From Acidobacteriaceae bacterium TAA 166 (GTDB lineage Bacteria; Acidobacteriota; Terriglobia; Terriglobales; Acidobacteriaceae): a stretch of 64,000 bases of DNA. Under the pieces are notes generated by a model that did not search any database, was not told the origin of the DNA, and saw only the letters and a list, made by a program, of their open reading frames with translations. Made by a program: the position numbers and the translations under genes. Shown piece after piece: positions 56,381-64,000 of this stretch (position 1 is its first letter; every line of letters starts with the position of its first letter). Location of the stretch: contig ATWD01000001.1 of assembly GCA_000421065.1 (NCBI GenBank), positions 3,402,001 to 3,466,000 of the forward strand, read 5' to 3'.

Positions 56381-57015
56381 TCATTGTCCCGGAACCTCCC
56401 AACCCTGGTTGATTAACTGGAGTCCCACAATCTCGTTCGACTTCGACATGCCATTAACGATCACGCGCACATCCCCGAACTGGCGCTGAATGTCGACACG
56501 AGTTGCCCAAGGCGCGAGGTTTGCGATCTTGTAGGTGTATGTGACCTCGGTCTGCGTGGTCGCTCCCGCTGTCGCAGGCTCTGTCCATTTGACGATCGAA
56601 TCGACGGTCTTCTCTCCATAGCAGAAGCTAACCGTTTGCCCCAGGGTGTCTGCACGTTGGCGGAAATATCTCCTGCCATCGGCGGTGAGGTCGTAGCGTT
56701 TCACAGATTGTGGTGGGGTGGGGCCGCGCAGGGCATCCAGCATCCCATGAATGACCGCAGTCGTATTGCTCGAATGCACCAATCGGCCTGTTCCAGCACC
56801 GCCATCTGGGAAGCGGCATCGGAATGAAGTGTCTGTTCGGCGTCAGAAATATCCACCGGAAACTGGCGGCCGATTCCCGTACAGGCTTCGCCGTGTTTCG
56901 CCAGATATCGATTGATGGCAGTTCTGAAATTGGCATCGCTCGGCTCTTTGATATCGCTGCACGCGGTTAGGAGAAGTGCCACAACGGTGGAGGTGATGAG
57001 ACATCGGCTACGCAT
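56381..57015 (-). pseudogene. Hypothetical lipoprotein, frameshifted
   Basis: The start MRSRCLITSTVVALLLTACS has a lipobox (LLTAC). The frame encodes NFRTAINRYLAKHGEACTGI and FPVDISDAEQTLHSDAASQM to about 56770, where one base is gained or lost. The next frame continues LVHSSNTTAVIHGMLDALRG, KRYDLTADGRRYFRQ and VSFCYGEKTVDSIVKWTEP to VPGQ at 56381. It is a conserved protein of unknown function in soil bacteria. A sequencing indel would also explain it. Confidence 0.6.
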
Positions 57016-57043
57016 GTGTTGTCCCCCTAATTGGCTTGGGTTG

Positions 57044-57985
57044 TTATATTGATGGTCGGCGACTTGGTCCGAGTGGACGTGGCCGCAAGGCGTGAGTCTC
57101 ATTCCATGCCTGATCCACGAAATCCTGCACGAGTTTCTGATCGTGATCACGTCGCGTGAATACTCCGCTTTTGACCGTGAGCAATCGATCCGAAAACGGT
57201 CTTATTGCTAACTCATAGCGATAAGACGAAGCAGAAAATCTTGTCATAAGAGAAATGCCGGTGCCCTGCGTCACCAGCCAAAGAGCCTCATTGACGCAAT
57301 AGGCGTCTGCTACAAATTTGAGCGCAACGCCGAGGCTTTCAAAGTGAGTCACGATCTCCTGATGTCTTCCAGGAAGCCCCCTTTTCGAGAGGGACACGAC
57401 AGGCTCGTTCTCCAAATCTTCCGGGTGAATCGTAGCTTTCGTGACAAGACGATGACCTGCGGGCAAACAGGCCACGAGAGGTTCTTCAAGGAGCAGGCGA
57501 GAGGAAATATCACGTTCTAAAATAGGCAGGATTCCGAATCCCACATGAAACTCTCCTCCCAGAACTCCGGTGACAGCCTGGTGCGTCATCAGGCTTTCCC
57601 TAGTGATGGACATCGCGGCATTGCCTTCCGGCTGGATACGCCTTACAACCTCCAGCAGCTTGGTGTTCAGATGACTGGAGTATCCAATACGGAGGTCATT
57701 GGTCTGCATCTTGATAAAGGCGTGTACGCGATCCACGCCCAGCCGCGCATGTCTGACAGATTCGCGCGCTTCAGGTAGGTAGATATCGCCGGCTGCTGTC
57801 GGCACCATCCGTTTTCCAAAGGAACGGAATACTCTCGTGCCTAGCTCATGGTCGATATGTTCGATTTGTTTGCGAACTGCGGATGTGGTGACACCAAGGT
57901 AACTGCCGGCAGCGGCGAACGTTCCCCTTTCCGCTACCGCAAGGGTCGCGATTTGCGCGTCCATTCTCACATTGAACCGACGCAT
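57044..57985 (-). CDS. LysR-family transcriptional regulator
   Basis: The 313-residue protein has the LysR helix-turn-helix (QIATLAVAERGTFAAAGSYL, TTSAVRKQIEHIDHELG) and a two-lobed substrate-binding domain (DLRIGYSSHLNTKLLEV, LAIRPFSDRLLTVKSGVFTR). ATG at 57985 is chosen since it precedes a typical LysR N-terminus; a second at 57964 is possible. It is divergent from the quinone-reductase operon and is its likely regulator. Effector unknown; no lesion. Confidence 0.88.
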   Translation of the reverse strand: MRRFNVRMDAQIATLAVAERGTFAAAGSYLGVTTSAVRKQIEHIDHELGTRVFRSFGKRMVPTAAGDIYLPEARESVRHARLGVDRVHAFIKMQTNDLRIGYSSHLNTKLLEVVRRIQPEGNAAMSITRESLMTHQAVTGVLGGEFHVGFGILPILERDISSRLLLEEPLVACLPAGHRLVTKATIHPEDLENEPVVSLSKRGLPGRHQEIVTHFESLGVALKFVADAYCVNEALWLVTQGTGISLMTRFSASSYRYELAIRPFSDRLLTVKSGVFTRRDHDQKLVQDFVDQAWNETHALRPRPLGPSRRPSI

Positions 57986-58595
57986 AGCTGCACCTCGGCA
58001 CATGCACAGGACCATCCGCCCTGCATGTATTCATGTTTGTAGTGCCTCTGAGCCACTCCCTAGACAGAGACTCAGTCTATTAAACAAATTGGAGACACTC
58101 CTTGCTTCAGTCTAGAAAGGTCTCGACTATATAGCTTCACATTCTGAAGTTACGTGGAAAATTTGTCAAGTGGGTCTCAATGATCCGCTTCCGAATGTTC
58201 ATAGCGAAGATTCTTTTTGACACATGCGAATCCAAGCCCTTGAGTTTTGTGAACATTCTGGCTTTTGTCCAAACAGATGACACACTATAAATCGTCGACA
58301 CTTCCTTCGTAACCAGAAAGGCGGCCGTCTTCCCGTGGGAAGAACTTCTTCCAGTCCACGATGGTAAAGCTGAAGATTATAAAGACGCTCATCCGATAAA
58401 CCTCTCCATGGATACTCAATTCAGGTCTAGCCGAGCCCTTGAGGGCGGAAGCGCCTTGACTCATCAACTCTGTAACTTCATAATTTGAAGACAATCTAGT
58501 GCGAAACGCATCTGAATCTTGTACGGTCAACATATTGTGCCATCGCTGCATCCAGAAATCGGTGCCTGTAGGCCTCAACGAAAGTGGAGAGTGAA
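57986..58595. promoter_or_regulatory. Long divergent intergenic region of the LysR/quinone-reductase pair
   Basis: 610 bases, A+T-rich in the middle. The only frame (minus, about 58285-58533, IIFSFTIVDWKKFFPRED) is unconvincing. A LysR T-N11-A box could be present at several places, so I do not choose one. The GGAG of the quinone reductase lies just before 58596. Confidence 0.4.
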
Positions 58596-59588
58596 ATGAA
58601 GGCAGTACGATTCCATCAAACCGGTGGCCCCGAAGTGTTGATTGTCGAAGAGGTTCCCGAACCATCAGCGGGATCAACAGAAGTGATCATTCGTGTCCAA
58701 GCAGCAGGAGTGAACTTTGCGGATGTTCTTCGCCGGCGAGGCGATCCTTACCCTGAGCTTTCTCCAACACCTTTCACCCTCGGAGCGGAGGTTGCTGGGG
58801 AAGTAGTTGAAGTGGGATCGGATGTAACCAAGGTATCCGTGGGCGAATTCGTGTACTCACCTTGCAGAGCTGGAGGCTATGCGCAATATGTGTCCGTCCC
58901 TGAATCATCTGCCATACCAGTACCGCTGGGAGTGACTGCGGCTCAGGCGACTACGCTCGTGATACAGGGATTGACCGCACTTTTCGCGCTCCGGGATGCG
59001 GGTAGGCTGGTTCGGGGCGAGAGTGTGCTTGTGGAGGCGGCAGCCGGTGGCGTGGGTTCTTTTGCTGTACAGCTTGCAAAGCTTTACGGAGCACTCAATG
59101 TGATTGGGGCGACCAGCTCTAAGCAAAAACAAGAGTTCGCCTTGTCGCTTGGTGCCGACAATGTCGTCGATTACACTGCTCCCGATTGGCCGACCCAAGT
59201 TAAGGAGTTGACTGGTGGCGTTGGAGTCGATGTTTTACTCGAAATGACTGGTGGTACAACATTTCACCAGGCACTGGATGCTCTGGCACCATTTGGACGA
59301 ATGGTGGTCTATGGGCAGTCGAGCGGAGAAGCTGTTTCCATTGATCCGCAGATCGTCGTGGTACCAAACCAATCCATTGTGGGCTTCTACATCGGGGGAT
59401 ACTTTCAGCGTCCCGAAATAATTCAAAAGGGCATCGAGGAGATTGTTGGACATGTCACCGCCGGTCGCCTCTCACTTGAAATTGGTACTATTTTGCCTCT
59501 CGAAATGGCGGCAGAAGCTCACCGTCTTCTCGAGGGTCGCCTCACCACTGGGAAGGTAGTTCTAGAACCATGGAGTTCTCCGTCCTGA
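58596..59588 (+). CDS. NADPH:quinone oxidoreductase (zinc-free MDR)
   Basis: The 330-residue medium-chain reductase begins MKAVRFHQTGGPEVLIVEEV and lacks the zinc-binding cysteines. The NADPH site is AAAGGVGSFAVQLAKLYGAL. It matches quinone reductase/crotonyl-CoA-type enzymes that reduce quinones or alkenals with NADPH in the cytoplasm. It is the first gene of a four-gene plus-strand operon. GGAG eight bases before the ATG. Intact. Confidence 0.9.
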   Translation: MKAVRFHQTGGPEVLIVEEVPEPSAGSTEVIIRVQAAGVNFADVLRRRGDPYPELSPTPFTLGAEVAGEVVEVGSDVTKVSVGEFVYSPCRAGGYAQYVSVPESSAIPVPLGVTAAQATTLVIQGLTALFALRDAGRLVRGESVLVEAAAGGVGSFAVQLAKLYGALNVIGATSSKQKQEFALSLGADNVVDYTAPDWPTQVKELTGGVGVDVLLEMTGGTTFHQALDALAPFGRMVVYGQSSGEAVSIDPQIVVVPNQSIVGFYIGGYFQRPEIIQKGIEEIVGHVTAGRLSLEIGTILPLEMAAEAHRLLEGRLTTGKVVLEPWSSPS

Positions 59589-59629
59589 TATACGGCGGCT
59601 CCCTTTACAACAAACGCATTGGAGAAATC

Positions 59630-60316
59630 ATGAAGGTTCTTTTCATCATCACTAACGCCAAGATCGGCTATTGGCTTTCTGAACTCACCCATCCCTACTT
59701 CCTGCTGAACGAACGAGGTATTGAGATCGATATTGCCAGCCCGAAGGGTGGGATAACGACCAAGGCTGCAGAAAGCGATCCATACTTCGCCAAGTCCTGG
59801 GAGCCAAATGATCTGATAAGCAAAGGATTTCTATCGGATAAGTCGTTGGTCGCGAAGGTAGAGAACACGCTTCCCTTGGCCGGTCTCGATCTGGACGATT
59901 ACGATGCGGTCCACGTTGTAGGCGGCATCGGAGCCGCCGTAGATCTATATCCCAATGAAGAGGTCGGGAAGGTGCTGGAGCACTTCTTCGCCAAGGGGCA
60001 GGTGGTCGGTGCGATTTGCCATGGAGTGATCGCTCTCGGCAACAATGCGAGCCGTATCAATGGTCGACGGGTTACGGGTTTCTCATTAGCTGAAGATCTC
60101 GAAGCCGAGAAGCTTTACGGCAAGGACTTCATCCCAAACTATCCGCAACCGGTTTTAGAAAAAGCAGGTGCGAACTTTTCTCATGTCGAGCCCTGGGGTG
60201 TTCGCGTACAGGTTGATGGAAGGATGGTCACCGGGCAGAACCAGCAGTCCGCTTCGGAATATACGCTGGCCTTCCATCACCTCCTCACAGCACACAATCC
60301 AGTCTTGATCGCCTAA
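59630..60316 (+). CDS. DJ-1/PfpI-family protein (Hsp31-like)
   Basis: The 228-residue protein has the DJ-1 fold with nucleophile Cys in GAICHGVIALGN and the acidic partner in the N-terminal strand region (VGGIGAAVDLYPNEEV). It belongs to the type-1 glutamine-amidotransferase-like group without amidotransferase function; relatives are chaperones or glyoxalases that detoxify reactive carbonyls. ATG at 59630 has a GGAGAAATC ribosome-binding site. Forty-one bases after the quinone reductase; same operon. Confidence 0.87.
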   Translation: MKVLFIITNAKIGYWLSELTHPYFLLNERGIEIDIASPKGGITTKAAESDPYFAKSWEPNDLISKGFLSDKSLVAKVENTLPLAGLDLDDYDAVHVVGGIGAAVDLYPNEEVGKVLEHFFAKGQVVGAICHGVIALGNNASRINGRRVTGFSLAEDLEAEKLYGKDFIPNYPQPVLEKAGANFSHVEPWGVRVQVDGRMVTGQNQQSASEYTLAFHHLLTAHNPVLIA

Positions 60317-60376
60317 GCGGCTACAAGTCTCATCGCCATGGAGCACTGCGTTCCAACTCTCGGGGCGCAGTGTCTT

Positions 60377-61708
60377 ATGTTACAAACCGGAAAGGCGCTT
60401 TCCTTGCTGAATGCTTCCAGACAGGCTCGTCTGCACTACGCGTGGATTATCGCAGCTGTCACATTTCTGGTGCTCCTTATTACTGCAGGAATCCGCGCGA
60501 CGCCCGGCGTGTTGATGGTGCCACTCGAGAAAGAGTTCGGTTGGACAAGCGCAGGCATCTCGATCGCGATTGCCATCAACTTGGCACTATATGGGTTGAT
60601 CGGTCCTTTTGCCGCTTCGCTCATGAACCGCTGGGGTGTCAGGCGGGTCGTTCTCTGTGCACTCGTCATGTTGGTTGTGTCCGTTGGTCTGGCGGCAAAG
60701 ATTAGCTCTCTTTGGCAGCTTATTGTTCTTTGGGGAATCTGCATCGGAACAGGCACGGGATTCACCGCGACCGTATTGGCGGCAGTTATCGTCAACCGTT
60801 GGTTCAGCAAACATCGTGGACTAGTTCTCGGAGCAATGACCGCCGCTGGTGCAACTGGCCAACTGCTCTTCCTTCCTCTGATGGCCCGGCTGATTGAACG
60901 TTTGGGCTGGCGAAGCGTCGTCTTCACCGTATCGGGTGCGGCAGCCATTGTGTTCTGCATCGGCTTTCTCCTGTTGAAGGATTTTCCGAAAGAACTAAAC
61001 CTTCATCCATTTGGCTTCGATGCACGCACTGACGAGTCGATCGAGGATAAAAGAGCACTACGCCCTATTGAGGCGCTGCGACGCGTATCATCGTCACCTG
61101 CTTTCTGGTTGCTGGCGGGCAGTTTTTTCATCTGCGGCGCGAGCACGAATGGACTTATCGGAACTCATTTGATCCCGGCCTGTCATGACTTTGGTATCCC
61201 GGAGCTACGAGCGGCTGGCCTTCTGGCAATGATGGGCATCTTTGATATCGTCGGAACGACCGCCTCCGGTTGGCTGAGTGATCGGATGTCCAGCCGCTAT
61301 CTGCTGTTTGCGTACTATGCTCTTCGCGGCATCTCGCTCCTGTTTCTACCGTTCACACTGGCCCATGGACACTCAGCACAGAACTGGTTCGCTATCTTTT
61401 ACGGTCTGGATTGGGTCGCCACCATCCCTCCCACGGTTCGACTGGCTTCCGATTGTTTCGGACGCCAGAATGCTGGCGTCGTATTTGGCTGGATCGCGGC
61501 GGCGCACCAGTTGGGCGCCGCTCTCGCAGCAATGGGAGCAGGTCTGATCCGTACCTATGTTGGCGATTACAGCCCAGCGTTTTGGATTTCTGGGGTGATC
61601 TGCTTCTTGACTGGCTTGTCCTTTCTCTTTACGGAGAAACCACTGCAAACCAGAGAGTTCTCTAGTCGTGAGTTATCACCTTCCTCCGTCCTTGCCTCGG
61701 AGTCATAA
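60377..61708 (+). CDS. MFS transporter
   Basis: About 443 residues with twelve membrane helices (YAWIIAAVTFLVLLITAGIR, FGWTSAGISIAIAINLALYG, then GPFAASLMNRWGVRRVV, and in the second half GWLSDRMSSRYLLFA). It resembles the OFA/monocarboxylate-type MFS branch, so an organic acid or aromatic substrate is likely. Two starts are possible (60377 or 60338), neither with a clear ribosome-binding site. Third gene of the operon. Confidence 0.8.
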   Translation: MLQTGKALSLLNASRQARLHYAWIIAAVTFLVLLITAGIRATPGVLMVPLEKEFGWTSAGISIAIAINLALYGLIGPFAASLMNRWGVRRVVLCALVMLVVSVGLAAKISSLWQLIVLWGICIGTGTGFTATVLAAVIVNRWFSKHRGLVLGAMTAAGATGQLLFLPLMARLIERLGWRSVVFTVSGAAAIVFCIGFLLLKDFPKELNLHPFGFDARTDESIEDKRALRPIEALRRVSSSPAFWLLAGSFFICGASTNGLIGTHLIPACHDFGIPELRAAGLLAMMGIFDIVGTTASGWLSDRMSSRYLLFAYYALRGISLLFLPFTLAHGHSAQNWFAIFYGLDWVATIPPTVRLASDCFGRQNAGVVFGWIAAAHQLGAALAAMGAGLIRTYVGDYSPAFWISGVICFLTGLSFLFTEKPLQTREFSSRELSPSSVLASES

Positions 61709-61758
61709 AGAGATCCAGGCCGTAGCTATCTCAATATCAGATCAGGAGAAAAAACGTC

Positions 61759-62445
61759 ATGAACATAGCGATCGTCTATTCATCAGGGCATGGGCATACC
61801 CGAACCGTAGCGGAACACATCAAGCTGGGGGTCGACGCGTTTCCTGAAGCGGCAGCTGACTTGATCGAGATCACAATCAAGCAAATAGGCGAAGACGGCA
61901 GATGGAAGGACGACGCCATCTTGAACCGGCTGTCCGCGGCAGACGCAATCGTCTTTGGAGCGCCGACATACATGGGTTCGGCGCATGGTTTATTCAAGCT
62001 CTTCCTCGAAACCGGCTTTACTCCTTGGCTGAACCAGGATTGGAAGGACAAGATTGCAGCTGGCTTCACGAACTCGGCATCTCGGTCAGGAGACAAACTC
62101 GTCTCGCTGCAGCAGATCGCCGCATTCGCCGCCCAGATGGGTATGATTTGGGTGGGAGTGGGCGATGCGCCGGGAGGTAATTATGTTGCGACTCGCCCGA
62201 CGGATGTGAATCTCAGCGGATCATGGCTGGGGCTGATGACGCAAAGCTACGGAGACGGTACTGCTGAAACCGCTCCGCATCCGGGGGATCTCCTGACCTC
62301 CCAGCGTTTCGGCCGACGCATCGCCCGCACGACCGCGCGCTGGACGCTGGGGGCCACGGCATTTCCGGCTTTGCCTGTTAGCGAGAGCGAGTCACGTCGA
62401 AGAAACATCGCGGGACCGGCCGAATGGGATAGGTTTGACGATTGA
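61759..62445 (+). CDS. Flavodoxin-family NAD(P)H oxidoreductase (WrbA-like)
   Basis: The 228-residue protein has the flavodoxin P-loop YSSGHGHTRTVAEHI, the FMN-binding loop FGAPTYMGSAHGLFK and a third loop GVGDAPGGNY. It is typical of NAD(P)H:quinone reductases of the WrbA/NADPH-FMN group, which reduce quinones by two electrons. AGGAG precedes the ATG. It ends the operon; a strong terminator follows at 62503. With the quinone reductase and DJ-1 genes it suggests detoxification of quinones or electrophiles. Confidence 0.85.
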   Translation: MNIAIVYSSGHGHTRTVAEHIKLGVDAFPEAAADLIEITIKQIGEDGRWKDDAILNRLSAADAIVFGAPTYMGSAHGLFKLFLETGFTPWLNQDWKDKIAAGFTNSASRSGDKLVSLQQIAAFAAQMGMIWVGVGDAPGGNYVATRPTDVNLSGSWLGLMTQSYGDGTAETAPHPGDLLTSQRFGRRIARTTARWTLGATAFPALPVSESESRRRNIAGPAEWDRFDD

Positions 62446-62502
62446 CTCCAGCCCCATAGGCTTCTCGATTGAGTTTGTGCAGACTCACAACTGCTATCCC
62501 AA

Positions 62503-62530
62503 CGGCATCGCATGCGATGCCGTTTCTTTT
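62503..62530 (+). terminator. Rho-independent terminator
   Basis: The perfect palindrome CGGCATCGCATGCGATGCCG (62503-62522) is followed by TTTCTTTT. It stands 57 bases after the flavodoxin gene and ends its operon. Confidence 0.85.
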
Positions 62531-62681
62531 GCGCAAAAATGCTCGATGGCGTTTGTTTCTGCAAAGATTCAAATTTTGACTTGGCCTAAAGTCGGGAATA
62601 GAGGCAGCCGCCAAAGGAATCGCTCCAGTTCAGCCTAAGCAAGATGCGGAGTGGGGCGGGCTGCCACAGAGGGTGCAAAAG

Positions 62682-64000
62682 ATGATCACAGCCAAAGAAC
62701 TCGAACCCTATCCGATATTTGCGTGTCTCGGCAACGACTGGCGACAAAAAATTGCGGAGACCGCTGCGGAGTTGTCTGTACCGGCTGGAGAATGGATCAT
62801 CCGGGAAGGTGAAACTCCATCCTTTTTCGTTCTCCTTCGAGGTTGCCTTACTTGCGAAAAGGACTACGGCGGCACCAATAAGGTGAAGGCCGTCTATTCT
62901 CCGGGTGATTTTTATGGAGAGATCCCAATCCTGCTCGATTCCGTAGCCATTGCCTCACTGCAAGCTACGGAGCCATCACGGCTGCTGCGCCTTGATCGGG
63001 TGCAATTCAAAGATATGATTGCATCTTCGCGCAAGTGTACTGAGATCGTTGTCGAGGTAATGACGAGACGCCTCAAGATGATTCACGATCACATGCAGGT
63101 CAACGATTCTATTCGTGTGCGTGTTGTAGGGTCACAATATAGTCCGGAGTGCCGTGATATCAGGGATTTCCTATCCCAGAACCACATCTCATATCGGTGG
63201 GCTGACCAGGATCAGGCGAACCCAGAGATGGCAGGTAGCTGCGGTGAACCCTTCGTGATCGTCGATCAGTCCAAGGTTGTTGGCTGTCCACTGACTGTTC
63301 GCAAAGTCGCAGAAGCCTTAGGCATGAAAACCACACCGCAGAATATGTCGTACGACGTCGTCATCATTGGAGGTGGTCCTGCGGGACTTGCAGCAGCCGT
63401 GTCTGGATCGTCCGAAGGATTGAAGGTTCTGCTCATCGAAAAAAGAGGTATCGGCGGCCAGGCCGCGTGCTCGAGCAGAATCGAAAACTATCCCGGATTC
63501 CCTACCGGGATTTCTGGAGATGAGTTGGCATCAAAAGCTCTGAAGCAGGCTGTCCATTTCGGTGCCGAGATCGTCATGACACGGGAGGTACAAAACATCA
63601 TGCCCCTCTCAGAAGGGTATTGCGTGGAGATGGATGGAGGATGCCGGGTTCAAGCCAGGTCCGCACTTCTTACCACGGGTGTTCAGTGGAGGAAACTCGG
63701 AATTCCAGGATTGAAAACCATGGTCGGAAGAGGCGTGCTCTACGGAGCGGCGCGAACTGAGGCCCATACGGTAGTCGGCAAGAATGTTTTCATTGTGGGT
63801 GCGGGCAATTCTGCGGGGCAGGCGGCCATGTTCTTCTCGAGCTACGCACGCTCCGTAACCCTTTTGGTCCGGGGCCGGGACATCCGCGATTCCATGTCGC
63901 AATATCTCGTTGACCAGCTTTACAGCCGAGCGAATATCTTTGTTGAGACAAGTACCGAGCTCACGTCCGTATCGGGAGATACCCATTTGGAATCGATCTG
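62682..64000 (+). CDS. cNMP-binding domain fused to thioredoxin-reductase-like flavoprotein (partial)
   Basis: The frame is open to the end of the window (439 codons). Residues about 10-130 form a Crp-type cyclic-nucleotide-binding domain (GEWIIREGETPSFFVLLRGC, SPGDFYGEIPILLDS). A short thioredoxin-like linker follows (RVVGSQYSPECRDIRDFLS), then an FAD-binding reductase: VIIGGGPAGLAAAVSGSS, IGGQAACSSRIENYPGFP and GAGNSAGQAAMFFSSYA. The redox CxxC of true thioredoxin reductase is absent between the FAD and NADPH domains as far as visible, so it belongs to the known CxxC-less group. GAGGG stands before ATG 62682. Function probably redox sensing; substrate unknown. Confidence 0.85.
   Translation, partial: MITAKELEPYPIFACLGNDWRQKIAETAAELSVPAGEWIIREGETPSFFVLLRGCLTCEKDYGGTNKVKAVYSPGDFYGEIPILLDSVAIASLQATEPSRLLRLDRVQFKDMIASSRKCTEIVVEVMTRRLKMIHDHMQVNDSIRVRVVGSQYSPECRDIRDFLSQNHISYRWADQDQANPEMAGSCGEPFVIVDQSKVVGCPLTVRKVAEALGMKTTPQNMSYDVVIIGGGPAGLAAAVSGSSEGLKVLLIEKRGIGGQAACSSRIENYPGFPTGISGDELASKALKQAVHFGAEIVMTREVQNIMPLSEGYCVEMDGGCRVQARSALLTTGVQWRKLGIPGLKTMVGRGVLYGAARTEAHTVVGKNVFIVGAGNSAGQAAMFFSSYARSVTLLVRGRDIRDSMSQYLVDQLYSRANIFVETSTELTSVSGDTHLESI

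Noticed and set aside
58285..58677. Minus-strand open frame overlapping the quinone-reductase start
   Set aside because: No family, no ribosome-binding site, and it overlaps a well-supported gene start.
1..64000. CRISPR arrays, tRNA or rRNA genes
   Set aside because: No regularly spaced repeats, tRNA cloverleaf ends or rRNA-like conserved blocks were noticed on either strand.

Overview
The window looks like chromosomal DNA of an Acidobacteriota (Terriglobia-type) bacterium. This is inferred from the gene families present: paired GH36/GH97 galactosidases beside a DUF5107-TPR gene and a sugar porter, a TonB receptor of the type with a regulatory N-terminal domain, an Ig-like surface protein with a short hydrophobic tail, two-component-propeller kinases and NAD-epimerases. 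No rRNA, tRNA or CRISPR array is visible.

Layout. (1) 1-8.8 kb is an alpha-galactoside utilisation locus on the minus strand (DUF5107-TPR gene, MFS sugar porter, GH97, GH36) with a LacI-type regulator on the plus strand. Every gene except the porter carries a visible lesion. (2) 8.8-12.6 kb holds a FAD oxidoreductase and two DoxX-family copies, one frameshifted and one reduced to a fragment. (3) 12.7-16.1 kb is a fluoride-resistance patch: remnants of a DUF190 gene and a potassium channel, then a fluoride riboswitch and an intact CLC-F type fluoride exporter whose C-terminus resembles DUF190. (4) 16.3-23.2 kb is a gene-fragment graveyard: an ilvD 3' end, a DndB-like fragment, Fic, ArdC, an XRE regulator, an outer-membrane transporter piece, a chimera of at least three unrelated genes, and a TPR ATPase fragment. 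It contains one intact alpha/beta hydrolase. (5) 23.25-26.3 kb is a nested insertion: an intact IS110/IS1111-type element, with a candidate bridge RNA, sits inside a dead IS3 element, which abuts a truncated IS5 element. (6) 26.35-28.1 kb holds a GntA-like (YqcI/YcgG) gene overlapping a sterol-desaturase gene. (7) 28.4-32.4 kb is a second mosaic of AraC, TonB-receptor, TetR, zinc-ribbon and Ig-like fragments. (8) 32.7-46.4 kb is mostly intact: K+/H+ antiporter, TetR with divergent MscS, acyltransferase/SGNH, a membrane glycosyltransferase, a soluble histidine kinase and a secreted hydrolase. It is broken by LysR, ParD, phospholipase C and integrase fragments. (9) 46.7-52.8 kb holds a propeller histidine kinase with its NarL-type regulator, an NTF2-like protein, an SDR and a TetR. 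(10) 53.2-56.4 kb is a decayed conjugative-element remnant (DNA methyltransferase, virB2 fused to a virD4-like 3' part, intact virB11). (11) 56.4-64 kb holds a broken lipoprotein gene, then a LysR gene divergent from an operon for quinone or electrophile handling (quinone reductase, DJ-1/PfpI, MFS, flavodoxin, terminator), and a cNMP-binding/thioredoxin-reductase-like flavoprotein running off the end.

The dominant signal is gene decay. Roughly half of the recognisable genes are frameshifted, interrupted by nonsense codons, or truncated and joined to pieces of unrelated genes, while intact genes sit between them. Several joints have two genes truncated head-to-head or tail-to-tail, as expected from deletions. 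The individual indels could in part be sequencing errors; the chimeric joints and large internal deletions could not. The most informative intact systems are the fluoride riboswitch with its CLC-F::DUF190-like exporter, and the IS110-in-IS3 nest with exactly readable boundaries.
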